Below, one piece after another: positions 26,968 to 35,920 of a DNA stretch of 64,000 nucleotides. The notes under the pieces are model-generated. The model ran no database searches. It was given only the letters and a program-made list of their open reading frames with translations, and was not told where the DNA came from. The stretch is from Cupriavidus sp. 2SB (lineage in GTDB: Bacteria; Pseudomonadota; Gammaproteobacteria; Burkholderiales; Burkholderiaceae), in the NCBI RefSeq assembly GCF_005503625.1, contig NZ_SCMX01000022.1, positions 1 through 64,000 of the forward strand, given 5' to 3'. How positions within the stretch are numbered: position 1 is the stretch's first letter; each line of letters begins with the position of its first letter. The translations under genes were made by a program, and so were the position numbers.

Positions 26968-27414
26968 ATGACCCGCTTGAACTGGCAAGACATCGCACCT
27001 GACGGCGCGAAGGCACTATTTGGTATCCACCACTATGTAACCAGGAAGACGAACCTGCCGGAAGAACTTGTCCACCTTGTGTTTCTTCGCGTTTCGCAGA
27101 TCAACGGCTGCGCCCACTGCATCGACATGCACAGCCGCGATCTTCGGAAAACCATGTCGATCGACAAGATCACGTTAATACCGGTCTGGGATGAGGTGCA
27201 CCATCTGTTCTCCGACCAGGAACGCGCCGCGCTGGCCTGGGCAGAGGAAGTGACCCGCGTCAGCGAAACGCATGCCTCGGATGAAGCGTATGCCGCGGCC
27301 TCGGCGGCATTCACGCCCAAAGACCTCGTCGACTTAACGATCACGATCGCCGCAATGAATGCGTTCAACCGACTCGGTGCGCCGTTTCGGCTGCCTGTTG
27401 CCGCCGAGGCGTGA
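26968..27414 (+). CDS. Carboxymuconolactone decarboxylase/AhpD-like protein
   Basis: A 148-aa all-helical protein of the CMD/AhpD family. The redox motif C48-x-H50-C51 in INGCAHCIDMH with H55 is the AhpD-type peroxidase signature, so an alkylhydroperoxidase or thiol-redox function is likelier than decarboxylation. GAAAGGA precedes the ATG. It is divergent from a MocR-type regulator, a frequent pairing for this family. Confidence 0.88.
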   Translation: MTRLNWQDIAPDGAKALFGIHHYVTRKTNLPEELVHLVFLRVSQINGCAHCIDMHSRDLRKTMSIDKITLIPVWDEVHHLFSDQERAALAWAEEVTRVSETHASDEAYAAASAAFTPKDLVDLTITIAAMNAFNRLGAPFRLPVAAEA

Positions 27415-27471
27415 GCTGGCTTCGAGATGCACACGAGAAATGATGGATATTGGGCGGATCAACGTATCTCC

Positions 27472-28371
27472 TCAGCAAGTTGATTTCAGCGCCCGACGTA
27501 TTTGCTCAACAACGAGGGCTTCGATATCCCCCTCGTTTGAACCCGGGGAGAAAACTGCGCAGCAGGCCGCGGCTTCACCAACGGCGCCACGGTAGACCGC
27601 CATCACGCTTCCGGGTCCACATCCGGTATGTCCGGTGAGGGTCAGGCCGCCATTAACAACGCCTCGCATAAGACCCAAGGCGTATCCTGGCGAAATCCAG
27701 GGGCGCCCGGCAATCGGGCCACCCAGGCCCCGGGTCTCCTGCATATCCCGAAGCAAGTTGGCGGGAAGAAGCTCTCCTGCGAGCAGACGATCCAGGAGAA
27801 GAGCGGCTTGTGAAATGGGCCCGATCAGCAATCCGTGATAGACCCAGGAAGGGTCGTATTTCAAGGAATTGCCGAGGTAATCCCGGTGGGGATCCGTGCG
27901 CTCCGTGGCAAAGCGGGCCGTCGAGATATCGAGAGGCGCCAAGACCTGCCGCCTGACGGCTTCGTCCAGCGGCAGGTCTGTCGCAGATTCGATGAGCCTT
28001 ACTACGAGCATGTAGCCAACATTCGAGTAGCGCCAGCCAGCGCCGGGTGCGTATCGAAGCTGGTGGCCGTCAAGACGGCGCATCATCTCCGCCGGTGACC
28101 ATGCGGCTTCATGGTTCGCAACGGCAGCGTGGTACTCGGGAAGCTCGCCATAGTCTGCTAGGCCGGCCTCGTGCCGCAGGAGTTGGCGCAAGGTGAACGC
28201 TTTCTCGGGAAGTAAAGCATCCAGATCGAGCAGCCGGTCACGCACCAGTGTCAGAGCTGTCGCGGCCAATACTGTTTTAGTAAAACTCCACCATGGTACG
28301 GCGGGTTCAAATTGCCCAGGAGACGGTAGTGATTGGCCGTTGGAGATAATAGAGATCAGCTTTGAGGACAT
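27472..28371 (-). CDS. Serine hydrolase (beta-lactamase/penicillin-binding-protein-like)
   Basis: A 299-aa serine hydrolase of the class C beta-lactamase-like group. S29-x-x-K32 (WSFTK), a Tyr motif YSN near 123 and a third motif GHTG near 254 are in the expected order. I chose the ATG at 28371 because the SxxK then falls near residue 30, as in compact relatives; the frame stays open to 28545 without recognisable sequence and no start has a clear ribosome site. No signal peptide is apparent from this start. Substrate unknown. Confidence 0.75.
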   Translation of the reverse strand: MSSKLISIISNGQSLPSPGQFEPAVPWWSFTKTVLAATALTLVRDRLLDLDALLPEKAFTLRQLLRHEAGLADYGELPEYHAAVANHEAAWSPAEMMRRLDGHQLRYAPGAGWRYSNVGYMLVVRLIESATDLPLDEAVRRQVLAPLDISTARFATERTDPHRDYLGNSLKYDPSWVYHGLLIGPISQAALLLDRLLAGELLPANLLRDMQETRGLGGPIAGRPWISPGYALGLMRGVVNGGLTLTGHTGCGPGSVMAVYRGAVGEAAACCAVFSPGSNEGDIEALVVEQIRRALKSTC

Positions 28372-28570
28372 CAATCGGATGTGGCGGGGTGGTACTAGAC
28401 CGTAGAGTTGGCAAGATACTCCATTCACCGGTAGCGTAGTTTTCAATGAAAGCGCCAGCCTTTCACCTTGGGCTGGCGTGCGAAGCCACCAGTGGTGAAT
28501 CTCCGCCCCTGCGTCCGGAAACGACCACATCATCGAGCGGTACAATTCCGGTGCAGAAATAGAACCGTTC

Positions 28571-28576
28571 TATAAT
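28571..28576 (+). promoter_or_regulatory. Candidate -10 element for the McrBC-like operon
   Basis: A perfect TATAAT lies 137 bp upstream of the McrB-like start in the AT-richer gap 28546-28712. No good -35 hexamer is present at standard spacing, so it is only a candidate. Confidence 0.3.
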
Positions 28577-28712
28577 CCAAGACTCGGCTTGGGTCAGTAC
28601 TACCTAGCAGATCCGCTTCAGTCGCACTTAGTTTCAGCCTCGGTTAGTCACTCGCTCCCCGCAGATCCGTTTTTGCTACGGGGCTACTCGCTCGCATACT
28701 CCGGCCTCGCAC

Positions 28713-30575
28713 ATGCCCTCGAATCCCCCGCTTAATCAAATCCTCTATGGCCCGCCGGGCACCGGCAAGACCTATGAAACGATTAATGCTGCTCTTGAGA
28801 TTCTGGCGCCCGAGTATCTGGCAGCGAACATTCGGAACCGCAAGGCGCTCAAAGCCCGCTTCGACACACTGAGCGACTCCGGGCATATTCGGTTCGTAAC
28901 CTTCCACCAAAGCTTCAGCTACGAAGATTTCGTAGAGGGACTTCGGGCCACTACGGATGAGGACGAGACACTGAAATACGAGGTTGCGGACGGCGTCTTC
29001 AAGCTACTTTGCGAGTCCGCCGCCGTGCAGGTAACCGAGAAGGCCGCGGCGCCACTCGATCTCGCAGGCAGGACGGTGTGGAAGATGTCGCTCGGAAATA
29101 CGCTCGGAAGCGATGCCGGGATCTTCGAAGAGTGCATAGCGAATGGTTACGCGCTACTTGGCTACGGCCAAACTATCGATTTCACCGGAGCCCGGACGCG
29201 CAAGGACATCTACGAACGGTTCCAGGCGGCGGGAAGTACCCTTTCCAGCGACGACTATGCAGTAACCGCCGTCACTACCTTCGTCCTCAAGATGAAGGTC
29301 GGCGATTTGATCGTTGTCACCGACGGCAACATGAAATTCCGGGCGATCGGGCAATTCACTGGCGAGTACAAGACGCTGAACCGCGACGCGCAGGGCGACG
29401 ACTACGGACAATGTCGCACGGTGAAGTGGCTTCGCATCTATAAGCCCTCGCTACCCTTCGACCAACTGACGGCGAAGCAGTTTTCCCAAATGACCGTGTA
29501 CCAGCTATACCCAGGCTCCTTGAATATCGAGAAGCTGGCGACGCTCCTGAACACTAAGTCCGGTCAGCGTAAGCCATTCCAGGAGGGCGAGTCATTCGGC
29601 AGCGGCTACGTGATAACGAAGGCCAGCCAAGACGTTCTGGAACTCCGAAAGCCAAAAGGAAATCAACTCGACATCGGCATGCGTATGCTTGGAACGCTTG
29701 CCGAACATGTTCGCCGAGGCCAACTAACTATCGAAGATATCAAAGAGAAGCGAGTCTTCGACAAGCTTCCCGATACCACGCTCGAGCCGTTTATTGTCAA
29801 CGGCTACAACAATATTCTCCCTGCGCTTGTGCAGCGGATGGTCGACGGCGAAGCAGCACCGGTGGATCCGCTCGATCAGGCGGCCACTCGCGACGCGAGA
29901 GTGTTGATCATTGATGAGATCAATCGAGGCAACGTCTCTCGGGTATTCGGAGACCTCATCACCCTGATCGAACCTTCGAAGCGGTCAGGGAATGACGAGG
30001 CGTTGGAGGTGACCCTTCCATATTCGAAGAATCGTTTCAGCGTCCCCGCAAATCTCCATATCATCGGGACAATGAATACGGCCGATCGATCGCTTGCATC
30101 ATTGGACCTGGCGCTACGCCGCCGATTCAATTTCCGCGAGATGCCACCTCGCCCAGAACTTTTGGTAGAAGTCGATGTGGCCGGTGTCAGCGTCGCATCG
30201 ATCTTGAGTGTAATCAACGCCCGTATCGAGATTCTGTTGGATCGGGATCATTGCATCGGCCATGCGTACTTCATGCCCCTGGTCGACACTCCGACACTTC
30301 GTGAACTTGGAGCCATTTTCCGAACGTGCATCCTGCCACTGCTGCAGGAGTACTTCTTCGAAGATTGGCAGCGCATCCAATGGGTCCTCAACGATCATCG
30401 GAAGTCCGTGGCAACTCACCGATTCATCGACAAACCAGTGAGCAAGGTATCCGAACTATTTGGTGACGACGTTTCTTTCGGCGACCAGAACCAGCGATGG
30501 ATCATCAACGAAGACGCGTTTTTCGTCCGTGAAGCCTATGTCGGCTTGATCGGTGACACCGGCTCGGAATCGTGA
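28713..30575 (+). CDS. mcrB: McrB-like AAA GTPase with an internal EVE-like domain
   Basis: A 620-aa protein of the McrB family, the motor of modification-dependent (type IV) restriction. Walker A GPPGTGKT is at 13-20, directly at the N-terminus; FVTFHQSFSYEDFVEGL follows near 68. Residues about 118-245 look like an EVE/PUA-type modified-base reader (WKMSLGN, YALLGYGQ, GDLIVVTDG, RAIGQFTGEY, VKWLRIY). Walker B is LIIDEINRGN near 397, and the McrB signature MNTADRS is at 454. No N-terminal DNA-binding domain of the E. coli type is present, so the inserted domain is the likely modified-DNA sensor. It overlaps mcrC by 4 bp (GTGA). Codon use is AT-richer than neighbours, which suggests transfer. 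Confidence 0.88.
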   Translation: MPSNPPLNQILYGPPGTGKTYETINAALEILAPEYLAANIRNRKALKARFDTLSDSGHIRFVTFHQSFSYEDFVEGLRATTDEDETLKYEVADGVFKLLCESAAVQVTEKAAAPLDLAGRTVWKMSLGNTLGSDAGIFEECIANGYALLGYGQTIDFTGARTRKDIYERFQAAGSTLSSDDYAVTAVTTFVLKMKVGDLIVVTDGNMKFRAIGQFTGEYKTLNRDAQGDDYGQCRTVKWLRIYKPSLPFDQLTAKQFSQMTVYQLYPGSLNIEKLATLLNTKSGQRKPFQEGESFGSGYVITKASQDVLELRKPKGNQLDIGMRMLGTLAEHVRRGQLTIEDIKEKRVFDKLPDTTLEPFIVNGYNNILPALVQRMVDGEAAPVDPLDQAATRDARVLIIDEINRGNVSRVFGDLITLIEPSKRSGNDEALEVTLPYSKNRFSVPANLHIIGTMNTADRSLASLDLALRRRFNFREMPPRPELLVEVDVAGVSVASILSVINARIEILLDRDHCIGHAYFMPLVDTPTLRELGAIFRTCILPLLQEYFFEDWQRIQWVLNDHRKSVATHRFIDKPVSKVSELFGDDVSFGDQNQRWIINEDAFFVREAYVGLIGDTGSES

Positions 30576-31849
30576 CCCAGCACATTACGGTCCGCGAGTA
30601 TGCAAGGCTCACGACCGATCCAGTCCCGAACCCGTCACTCGACCGCGCCCAAGTCTCAGCTACGGCGTTCGACTGGCTCTGTCGACTCAATTCAGGGATG
30701 AGCGCGGCCGGCGCATCGTTGGTTCAGATCGATGACCGCCGCTGGCTCCGCCTAGACAACTACGTAGGAGTGCTAGAAACACCTTGCGGAACAGTGCTGG
30801 AAATTCTCCCTAAACATGAGGAGAGCGCCGACACACTCCCCGGCAGCCGGGCACTGCTGCAACGAATGATTACCGCGGCCCTTGACCTACCCGTGCGGGA
30901 AGGTAGCGAAACGGCACTAGAGCGCTTCGACGCACCCCTAAGCGAATGGGTCATCGCCCAATTCCTGGCCGCCCTAGACCGTCTCGTCAAGCGCGGCGTC
31001 CGGTCAGACTACGTGCGCGTCGAAGACTCCGAACGCTTCTTGAGAGGCCAACTCAACGTCTCACAACAAGTCCGACAATCGCCCGGGAAGCAGCACGTTT
31101 TCCAGATTCTCCACGATGTCTTCATCCACGACCGCGCCGAGAATCGCCTACTCAGGCTAGCCGTCGAGCTCGCATGCCGCACCACCAAGAGCCCCACGAG
31201 TTGGCGCCTAGCCCAAGAGTTGCGAAGCCTCTTTCAAGAGGTCCCGCCAAGTCGCAACGCCGCACAAGACTTCCAACGCTGGCGTACGGATCGGTTGATG
31301 GCTCACTACCAAACATTGAAGCCTTGGTGCGAACTAGTGCTATCGCAGCAGATGCCACTCTCGACCACCGGCGGATGGCTTGGCATCAGCCTTCTCTTTC
31401 CGATGGAAAAGCTCTTCGAGCGCTACGTGGAGACGATGCTTACGAAGCAACTCGCTGAAGGCGCTCGGTTAAGTGCCCAAGTCCGCAGCCAATATCTATG
31501 CGTTCACGAAGGGCATGGCATGTTCCAACTTCGGCCCGACTTCGTTATTACCCAGGGTGAGAAGCGATGGGTGCTGGACACGAAGTGGAAACTGGTGAAC
31601 GGTGAGAGGAAAGCCAATAAATATGGGCTCAGTCAGGCTGACTTTTATCAGCTGTTCGCGTATAGTCATAAGTACTTGGGCGGCAGTGGCGAGCTTTTTC
31701 TGATCTATCCGCGGCGACGAGCTTTCTTAAAACCACTACCCGAGTTTCAAATGGGGCCAGAACTGAAGCTTTCGGTGATTCCGTTTGATCTCGAGAAGGG
31801 GCGATTGATTGGTCAGGAAGGAATTTCTCCGATTTTTGCACAGCACTGA
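30572..31849 (+). CDS. mcrC: McrC-like nuclease subunit
   Basis: A 425-aa McrC-family protein. The N-terminal half carries the McrC domain (IDDRRWLRLDNYVGVLETP, GTVLEILPKH), and the C-terminal part a PD-(D/E)xK nuclease: LRPDFVI near 319 and VLDTKWK near 334 supply the catalytic D and D-x-K. It starts with GTG overlapping the stop of mcrB, so the two are translationally coupled. Together they form a complete McrBC-type system; I see no methyltransferase or further defence gene beside them. Confidence 0.88.
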   Translation: MTQHITVREYARLTTDPVPNPSLDRAQVSATAFDWLCRLNSGMSAAGASLVQIDDRRWLRLDNYVGVLETPCGTVLEILPKHEESADTLPGSRALLQRMITAALDLPVREGSETALERFDAPLSEWVIAQFLAALDRLVKRGVRSDYVRVEDSERFLRGQLNVSQQVRQSPGKQHVFQILHDVFIHDRAENRLLRLAVELACRTTKSPTSWRLAQELRSLFQEVPPSRNAAQDFQRWRTDRLMAHYQTLKPWCELVLSQQMPLSTTGGWLGISLLFPMEKLFERYVETMLTKQLAEGARLSAQVRSQYLCVHEGHGMFQLRPDFVITQGEKRWVLDTKWKLVNGERKANKYGLSQADFYQLFAYSHKYLGGSGELFLIYPRRRAFLKPLPEFQMGPELKLSVIPFDLEKGRLIGQEGISPIFAQH

Positions 31850-31881
31850 GAGCGCTTGTGGGCCTCGCTCGACCGGGTCAA

Positions 31882-31900
31882 TCTGATGATTTTCGTCAGA
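31882..31900 (+). terminator. Candidate terminator after mcrC
   Basis: TCTGATGA and TCGTCAGA (one mismatch) flank a TTT loop 33 bp after the mcrC stop. No T tract follows, so it may be a processing or weak termination hairpin. The rest of the gap 31850-32094 shows no supported gene. Confidence 0.3.
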
Positions 31901-32094
31901 CACCTCCGAGCAGGTGCGCTCGTTCCTTTCGGGGGGGTGGACGGTAGCTCTCCGATTCGCGCCCACTGTGGCCCAGGTAAGTCCATGGACGTTCGGGCGT
32001 TTTCACACACCCTCGACCCAAAGCGGACGGCCACCCCCGGAGGCGAACTTGAAGCGGGTTGTGTTGCGGCTACATGCCGATGGCCCGTGGCCAC

Positions 32095-33300
32095 CTACGA
32101 CCGAAGGCGATTCGTCCTGCGCGCTCTACGCTTGCGCATCCAGATCACGAGGCCGGTCGCGCTGAGCGCCGCCACAAGGATTCCCATGATCGACATCAGC
32201 ACGCGTCCCGGCATGCCCAGTAGACGACCAGAGTGAAGTGGCAACTGCGCCTGCATGAAAATGTCGCCCGCAGTGCCTTGCCCCGGCACCTTCTCGCCGA
32301 GGATCGCACCGGTATTCCCGTCCAGATAGAGGACCTCGTTCCCCATGCCGTCGTCATCCCGGTCGTCTTCCGGTGTGAAGAACGCCACGCCGTAGATGCT
32401 GAAGCGTTGAGCATAGAAGATGGACCCCGCAGGACGGGTCCAGCCGCGGCGGCGACCTTCGGCCTCGGCTGCCGCGATGGCCTGCTCGCGGCTCAGTATC
32501 GGCTCGGCAATTTCCCGCTCGCGACTGCCTTGGCGCACCTGGAATGGCGAGGGCGTCAACGGAGAGAAAACCGACACGAGCGGTCGCATGACTTGCGTTC
32601 CCAGATTCAGCGAGACCGAGGTCACCGCCAGCATCAGCAGCAGACCCCACACCCAGACGCCGCCGGAGCGGTGGATATCGAAATTGAGTTTGAATCCGCC
32701 CTGGCGCAATCGGAAGGTCAGCGATTTACGCCAGGCGCGCGCGCTGGGAAACGAGACATATAGCGCCAGGAAGCAGTCCACAATCCAGACAGCGGACACC
32801 ACGCCCATCAGCCACACGCCAATATCGATACCCCAGCCCTTGGGAAAGTGCATGGTGTAGTGCAGCTTGTAGAGGAAGGGCAGCAGGTTCTCGCGCGATA
32901 GCGATATCTGGCCCCATTGACGCCGCCCCTGCACGTGGCCGCTGGCCGGGTCCACCGCCACCTGGTTAAAGCCAAGGGCGTATGGCGCGCCGGTGGCGGG
33001 GTCAATGCGCGCGGCAACACCCAGCATGGCCGTATGACCGGGCTCCAGCTTCAGCGGCAGGAAGCTGACCCGCAGTCGCGGCTCCTCCGCCTCGATGCGG
33101 CGCGCCAGCTCAAGAGGCGGAAGCGGGCTTTCCGTCGCACCGGAGGTGGCCTGGAACAGCCGGGGATTCACCCACTCGTCGAGTTCATGGTCCCAGGCGA
33201 TCACCGCGCCGGTCAGGCCGGCGATAAACAGGAAACCGGCGATGAAGAGGCCACACCAGCGGTGCAGCACCACCAGCGCGCCACGCATGCGGCCCCGCAT
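32095..33300 (-). CDS. PepSY-TM domain membrane protein (PiuB-like)
   Basis: A 401-aa inner-membrane protein with four main transmembrane segments (about 12-36, 155-185, 210-232, 366-388) and PepSY-type periplasmic regions; LHRWCGLFIAGFLFIAGLTG at the start and NFDIHRSGGVWVWGLLL carry the conserved membrane histidines of the family. Relatives (PiuB, FoxB-like) act in ferrisiderophore utilisation, possibly as reductases. Its ATG overlaps the stop of the TonB receptor gene by one base (TGATG), so it is the last gene of the iron operon. Confidence 0.87.
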   Translation of the reverse strand: MRGRMRGALVVLHRWCGLFIAGFLFIAGLTGAVIAWDHELDEWVNPRLFQATSGATESPLPPLELARRIEAEEPRLRVSFLPLKLEPGHTAMLGVAARIDPATGAPYALGFNQVAVDPASGHVQGRRQWGQISLSRENLLPFLYKLHYTMHFPKGWGIDIGVWLMGVVSAVWIVDCFLALYVSFPSARAWRKSLTFRLRQGGFKLNFDIHRSGGVWVWGLLLMLAVTSVSLNLGTQVMRPLVSVFSPLTPSPFQVRQGSREREIAEPILSREQAIAAAEAEGRRRGWTRPAGSIFYAQRFSIYGVAFFTPEDDRDDDGMGNEVLYLDGNTGAILGEKVPGQGTAGDIFMQAQLPLHSGRLLGMPGRVLMSIMGILVAALSATGLVIWMRKRRARRTNRLRS

Positions 33301-35840
33301 CAGAACTGGTAGCGCGCGGACAGCATTGCATTGCGCGGCTCGCCATAGACGTTGCTCGGGAAACTGACGCTGCCGGACAGCGCGTTGTAGTACCGCCTGT
33401 TAAAGAGGTTATTGATGTTGAGTTGCAAGTCCAGCTTCGGTATCGGCTGCCATCCCACTACCAGATCGACCAGTGTGTAGGCGCCCTGGGCGATGCGGAA
33501 TGGCACACCGCTCGTGGTGCCCTGGTTGTAAATGGAGTCCTGCCCGTAGATCGAACCACCAATGCGCCAGCCCTGCAATGGGCCGCGCAGCCGGTACATG
33601 GTGGACAGCTTGAACAGGTGCCGTGGCGTGTCGGTGTCGAAGATCGCGCCCACGTTGCTGGCTGTGGCGTCCTTGCGATAGCGCGCAATCGCCACGGTGT
33701 AGCCAGCCCCCACCTGCCAGTTGGGCGTGATGGCGCCTTGCACTTCGAACTCCACACCCTGGCTGCGCACCTCGCCGGCGGCCGAGTAGCACACTACGGT
33801 CGGGTAGCTGGCGCACTGGGTCTGATCGGCGCTGCGGAAGGCACGGTTGTTCTGGTCGATGCGGAAGACTGCAGCCGAGGCATTCAGCGCACCTTCGAAA
33901 TACTCGCCCTTGATACCGATTTCGTAGTTCTTGCCCACCACCGGGTCCAGCAGCTTGTTGCTGGCATCCAGATAATTCTGGGGCTTGAAGATATCGGTGT
34001 AGCTGGCGTAAAGCGAGTGGTGGGCGTCAAGGTCGAAGACCAGTCCCGCATATTTCGTCAGTTGGTTGTTGACGCTGTATCGGTTGTGCGCACTGACGGA
34101 TGGCGTGTTGGCGTTGAAGTTCGGATAAGTGTTGACGGTGTCGTTGTAGTCGAACCAGTCCAGCCGTCCGCCCAGAATCAGTTTCAGGCGATCGGCCAGA
34201 TTCAGGCGCGTGGTGGCATAAAGGCTTTGCTGGCTGATCCTTGCGTCCATCCAGTCCCGTAACGGAATGTTCGGATCCGCGACGGCACTCGGATTGAAGT
34301 TGTAGAGGTTGAGGTTGCTGTTGAGCACCAGGCCCTGGCGGCTATTGCCGTTGAAATCGACGTTACGGTAGCTGGCGCCCAGTACCAGCTCGTGCTTGCG
34401 GCCCAGCAGTTCGAAGGGGCCATTTGCATACACATCCGCGCTGCTTTGCTTCTCCCGGTGTGCATTGCGCGCACCCAACTGGCTGTAATTGCCGGTGGCG
34501 TAGCTGTAGCTGAGGTAATGGCCCTCCATGTCGACATCGGCCTGCGCATAGTAGGCCGAGAGGTGCATGCGCCAGCCGTTGTCGAATCGGTGGTCGAGTC
34601 CGATGAAACCAGAGTTCGTGGTCTTGTTCCAGTACTCCCAGTCATTGGCGTAGGAGGTGGATCGCGGAAGTCCGAGATCGCTGCCGTCGCGCGCCACGGG
34701 CAGACCGGTGAAGCCGTTGCCGTGCAGTCGGCTTTCCTGATGCAGTCCGCTCAACGTGAGCGTGGTGGCGGGCCCAAGATCTTTCTCCAGGATGCCGTAG
34801 AACGTCTGGCCGTTGCTGTTTTCGCCGCGCTTGTAGCTACCGTAGTCCTGTGCCGCGATCACCGCGCGACCGCGCAGGGTGCCGTCCTCCGACAGCGGGC
34901 CCGAGGCATCCACCTCCGCGCGATAGCGGTCCCAGCTTCCAGCCTTCACACCGACGGACACCTGCGGCACCTTGGTCGGCCGCTTGCGCACAAGATTGAT
35001 GGCCGCCGATGGGTTGCCCGCGCCCTGCACGAGGCCGGTGGCGCCACGTACGATCTCCACACGGTCGTAGATCGCCATGTCGGTGGCCAGCAGGTCTTGC
35101 GACAGGTTGGAACTGTCCAGGCCCACGGGCAGGCCGTCGTACATGATGTTGTCCACATACAGGCCGCGTGAATAGAAGGACGCGCGCTCTGGCCCGAAAC
35201 GCCGGAAGGTCAGACCCGGAGCCGTCTGCACCACGTCGTTGACCGTTGCCAGGCCCTGATCCTGTATGCGTTGATTCGTGATGACGGTGACCGCCTGCGG
35301 CGTCTCGCGCAGCGCCAGCTCAAGCTTTGTGGCCGTGCTGACCGGCCCGGAGTCGGTGTAGGAGCCGGTGCCCTCGGTAGTACCGCTCATGCCTCCAGCC
35401 TGCACGACGACTTCGGGCAGCGTTGCGCCATGAGCCGCATCGCCGGTGCTTGCCACCTTGCGCAGTACGTAGCCCGCCGATGTCGGTACGGCGGTGTAGC
35501 CGCTGCCGCGCAACAGGTGCTCGAATCCCTCTTCGCGACCATAGCTGCCGTGCAGCGCCGGCGCCTGCATGCCGTGCAACTGTCCGGCGTCCATCACGAT
35601 CGATACGCCGGATTGCTGCGCGAAGCGGTTCAGCGATGTTGCCAGCGGCCCGGCGGGAATGTCATACCGCGTGGCCTGCGCTGCGGTCTGTGCGCTCGCG
35701 GGGGCCGGCGTGGCAAGCCAGAGCGCGGCGGCAAAGCTCAGGTGGGCCGCCACGGCTAGCGGGGTCAGCCGCATATGGCGGCGTGCAACGGTCAGGGCTG
35801 GGCGCCGGAAGCGGGCGTTGCGGTGCGGTGTTGCGGACAT
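33300..35840 (-). CDS. TonB-dependent siderophore receptor with signalling domain
   Basis: An 846-aa outer-membrane receptor. A signal peptide ends near residue 50 (PASAQT). Residues about 58-125 are an STN signalling domain (YDIPAGPLATSLNRFAQQSG), the part that talks to a FecR protein across the periplasm. Then come the plug (PQAVTVITNQRIQDQGLATV, RVEIVRGATGLVQGAGNPSA) and a beta barrel ending NAMLSARYQF. The style is FpvA/FoxA-like, so a ferric hydroxamate or similar siderophore is likely. It follows fecI- and fecR-like genes and precedes a PepSY membrane protein in one operon. Confidence 0.9.
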   Translation of the reverse strand: MSATPHRNARFRRPALTVARRHMRLTPLAVAAHLSFAAALWLATPAPASAQTAAQATRYDIPAGPLATSLNRFAQQSGVSIVMDAGQLHGMQAPALHGSYGREEGFEHLLRGSGYTAVPTSAGYVLRKVASTGDAAHGATLPEVVVQAGGMSGTTEGTGSYTDSGPVSTATKLELALRETPQAVTVITNQRIQDQGLATVNDVVQTAPGLTFRRFGPERASFYSRGLYVDNIMYDGLPVGLDSSNLSQDLLATDMAIYDRVEIVRGATGLVQGAGNPSAAINLVRKRPTKVPQVSVGVKAGSWDRYRAEVDASGPLSEDGTLRGRAVIAAQDYGSYKRGENSNGQTFYGILEKDLGPATTLTLSGLHQESRLHGNGFTGLPVARDGSDLGLPRSTSYANDWEYWNKTTNSGFIGLDHRFDNGWRMHLSAYYAQADVDMEGHYLSYSYATGNYSQLGARNAHREKQSSADVYANGPFELLGRKHELVLGASYRNVDFNGNSRQGLVLNSNLNLYNFNPSAVADPNIPLRDWMDARISQQSLYATTRLNLADRLKLILGGRLDWFDYNDTVNTYPNFNANTPSVSAHNRYSVNNQLTKYAGLVFDLDAHHSLYASYTDIFKPQNYLDASNKLLDPVVGKNYEIGIKGEYFEGALNASAAVFRIDQNNRAFRSADQTQCASYPTVVCYSAAGEVRSQGVEFEVQGAITPNWQVGAGYTVAIARYRKDATASNVGAIFDTDTPRHLFKLSTMYRLRGPLQGWRIGGSIYGQDSIYNQGTTSGVPFRIAQGAYTLVDLVVGWQPIPKLDLQLNINNLFNRRYYNALSGSVSFPSNVYGEPRNAMLSARYQF

Positions 35841-35920
35841 GCTTGCGGTTCCTCGATTCGTGATCTCTCATGGCCTTGACGCATGAAGATCCGAATGCGG
35901 AACCGGTTCGAAGAAAAAGT

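Noticed and set aside
31856-32236. 126-codon plus-strand frame after mcrC
   Set aside because: It runs into the antisense of the PepSY gene, has no domain, and its composition is not protein-like.
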